Shown: piece after piece, positions 63,435 to 64,000 of the stretch
Layout of the letters: every line of letters begins with the position of its first letter
Position numbering within the stretch: position 1 is the stretch's first letter
DNA from: Micrasema longulum
Lineage: Eukaryota > Arthropoda > Insecta > Trichoptera > Brachycentridae
Length of the DNA stretch: 64,000 bases
Reading direction: 5' to 3'
Assembly: GCA_022494885.1 (NCBI GenBank)
Contig: JAGVSM010005005.1
Location: 95,865 to 159,864, forward strand
The notes under the pieces: model-generated
The model's input: only the letters and a program-made list of their open reading frames with translations
Databases searched by the model: none
Told to the model about the DNA's origin: nothing
Position numbers and translations under genes: made by a program

Positions 63435-63702
63435 GCTAAGCCGGCCTCGTGGCGTTACGGTTAGCCCGTTTGCCCACCATGCGAGAGGTCTCGGGTTCGA
63501 TTTCCGACCTATGTCGGAATCAACTATTTGAAACGAAATATTTATTTAAAAGGGTGTTTTTACGCAAGAATATTTCTCAGTCCCTGGACTGGTACCTGAA
63601 GCGTAAGACTGATCATCTTACCTTCGATTATGAGTCGCGATTGGTGTACCGATGCAGTACCGTATGAACCATTAGATGCGGAAAGAAAATGATTATGACG
63701 AT
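63435..63702 (+). mobile_element. tRNA-derived SINE, family A, full length
   Basis: Head GCCTCGTGGCGTTACGGTTA (A box), GTCTCGGGTTCGATTTCCGA (B box), body AAAGGGTGTTTTTACGCAAG, TCAGTCCCTGGACTGGTACC, GATCATCTTACCTTC, GTGTACCGATGCAGTACCG, end ATGCGGAAAGAAAATGATTA and a TGACGA tail with T-run. About 15 bp are deleted after CTTACCTTC. Confidence 0.85.
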
Positions 63703-64000
63703 TTTTTTAAATCCTGATGTGGGGCAAACATTAACATATTCTCGAGTGCGCTTTGCGCACAAAAAAAGGGCAACCAAACGAATAAAACAAATATAGTGCT
63801 CTACACATTATATAGCAACGAGGTGCCGCTGGTAAACATTGAATTTCGTGAAATAAGCATTCATATATTATAGACTCGATAGAGCTTCATTCATACGCAT
63901 AATATAAAAACCTTAAGCATAAATTGAGATTTTATTTTCTTCGACATAATTTTTTTCCCATGTTTTACTTATTTTTTGCACCACAATAGGCCGGGAGGTC
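63703..64000. other. right edge, nothing recognised
   Basis: AT-rich; no assignment. Confidence 0.4.

Noticed and set aside
1..64000. CRISPR array, operon or bacterial features
   Set aside because: No regularly spaced direct repeats; split genes with GT-AG introns and eukaryotic retroelements show a nuclear animal genome.

Overview
The window is animal nuclear DNA, AT-rich, with small exons separated by long introns and GT-AG splice sites. It is packed with short retroelements, LINE 3' ends and small inverted-repeat DNA transposons. The two host genes have clear animal families, and the repeat mix (RTE-like and Jockey/CR1-like LINEs, tRNA-derived SINEs, mariner and pogo-like elements, a Penelope fragment) fits an arthropod. 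I judge an insect most likely, possibly lepidopteran, but nothing here proves the order.

Two host genes lie on the minus strand. At the left edge (556-3988) are the first three coding exons of a TMEM145/GPR180-type membrane protein, running off the left end of the window. From 14625 to at least 48247 is a CD36-family scavenger receptor class B gene in ten recognisable coding exons. It includes the N-terminal membrane segment, the cysteine-bearing ectodomain, the C-terminal membrane segment and a cytoplasmic tail. Every splice phase matches between adjacent exons. The first few residues must lie on an exon further right that I did not find, unless translation starts at an ATG in the same frame at 48344. 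Introns include one of 19.4 kb.

The rest is transposon debris. Layout: 1-500 mariner remnant; 1-3.4 kb SINE pair, LINE end, pogo-like copy and a foldback MITE; 4.2-7.7 kb Penelope fragment, full-length pogo-like element and several SINEs; 10.5-11.6 kb LINE fragments, one nested in a MITE; 14.6-24.0 kb receptor exons with a LINE and an interrupted SINE in the introns; 24-43 kb giant intron with more than ten LINE fragments, a 1.5 kb inverted repeat and two foldbacks or TIR elements; 43-48 kb last recognised receptor exons; 48-64 kb truncated LINEs, one nearly complete 3.5 kb LINE (53679-57153) and full-length SINEs.

The most interesting points are: an A_AAA_AAC slippery heptamer placed exactly where a -1 shift would join ORF1 to the ATG-less ORF2 of the best-preserved LINE; two SINE copies interrupted at the same internal position by members of one MITE family; a SINE family and an RTE-like LINE family sharing a (GAT)n tail; and several precise nested insertions that give relative ages. 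I found no convincing unknown host system; long stretches remain unexplained and are listed as such.
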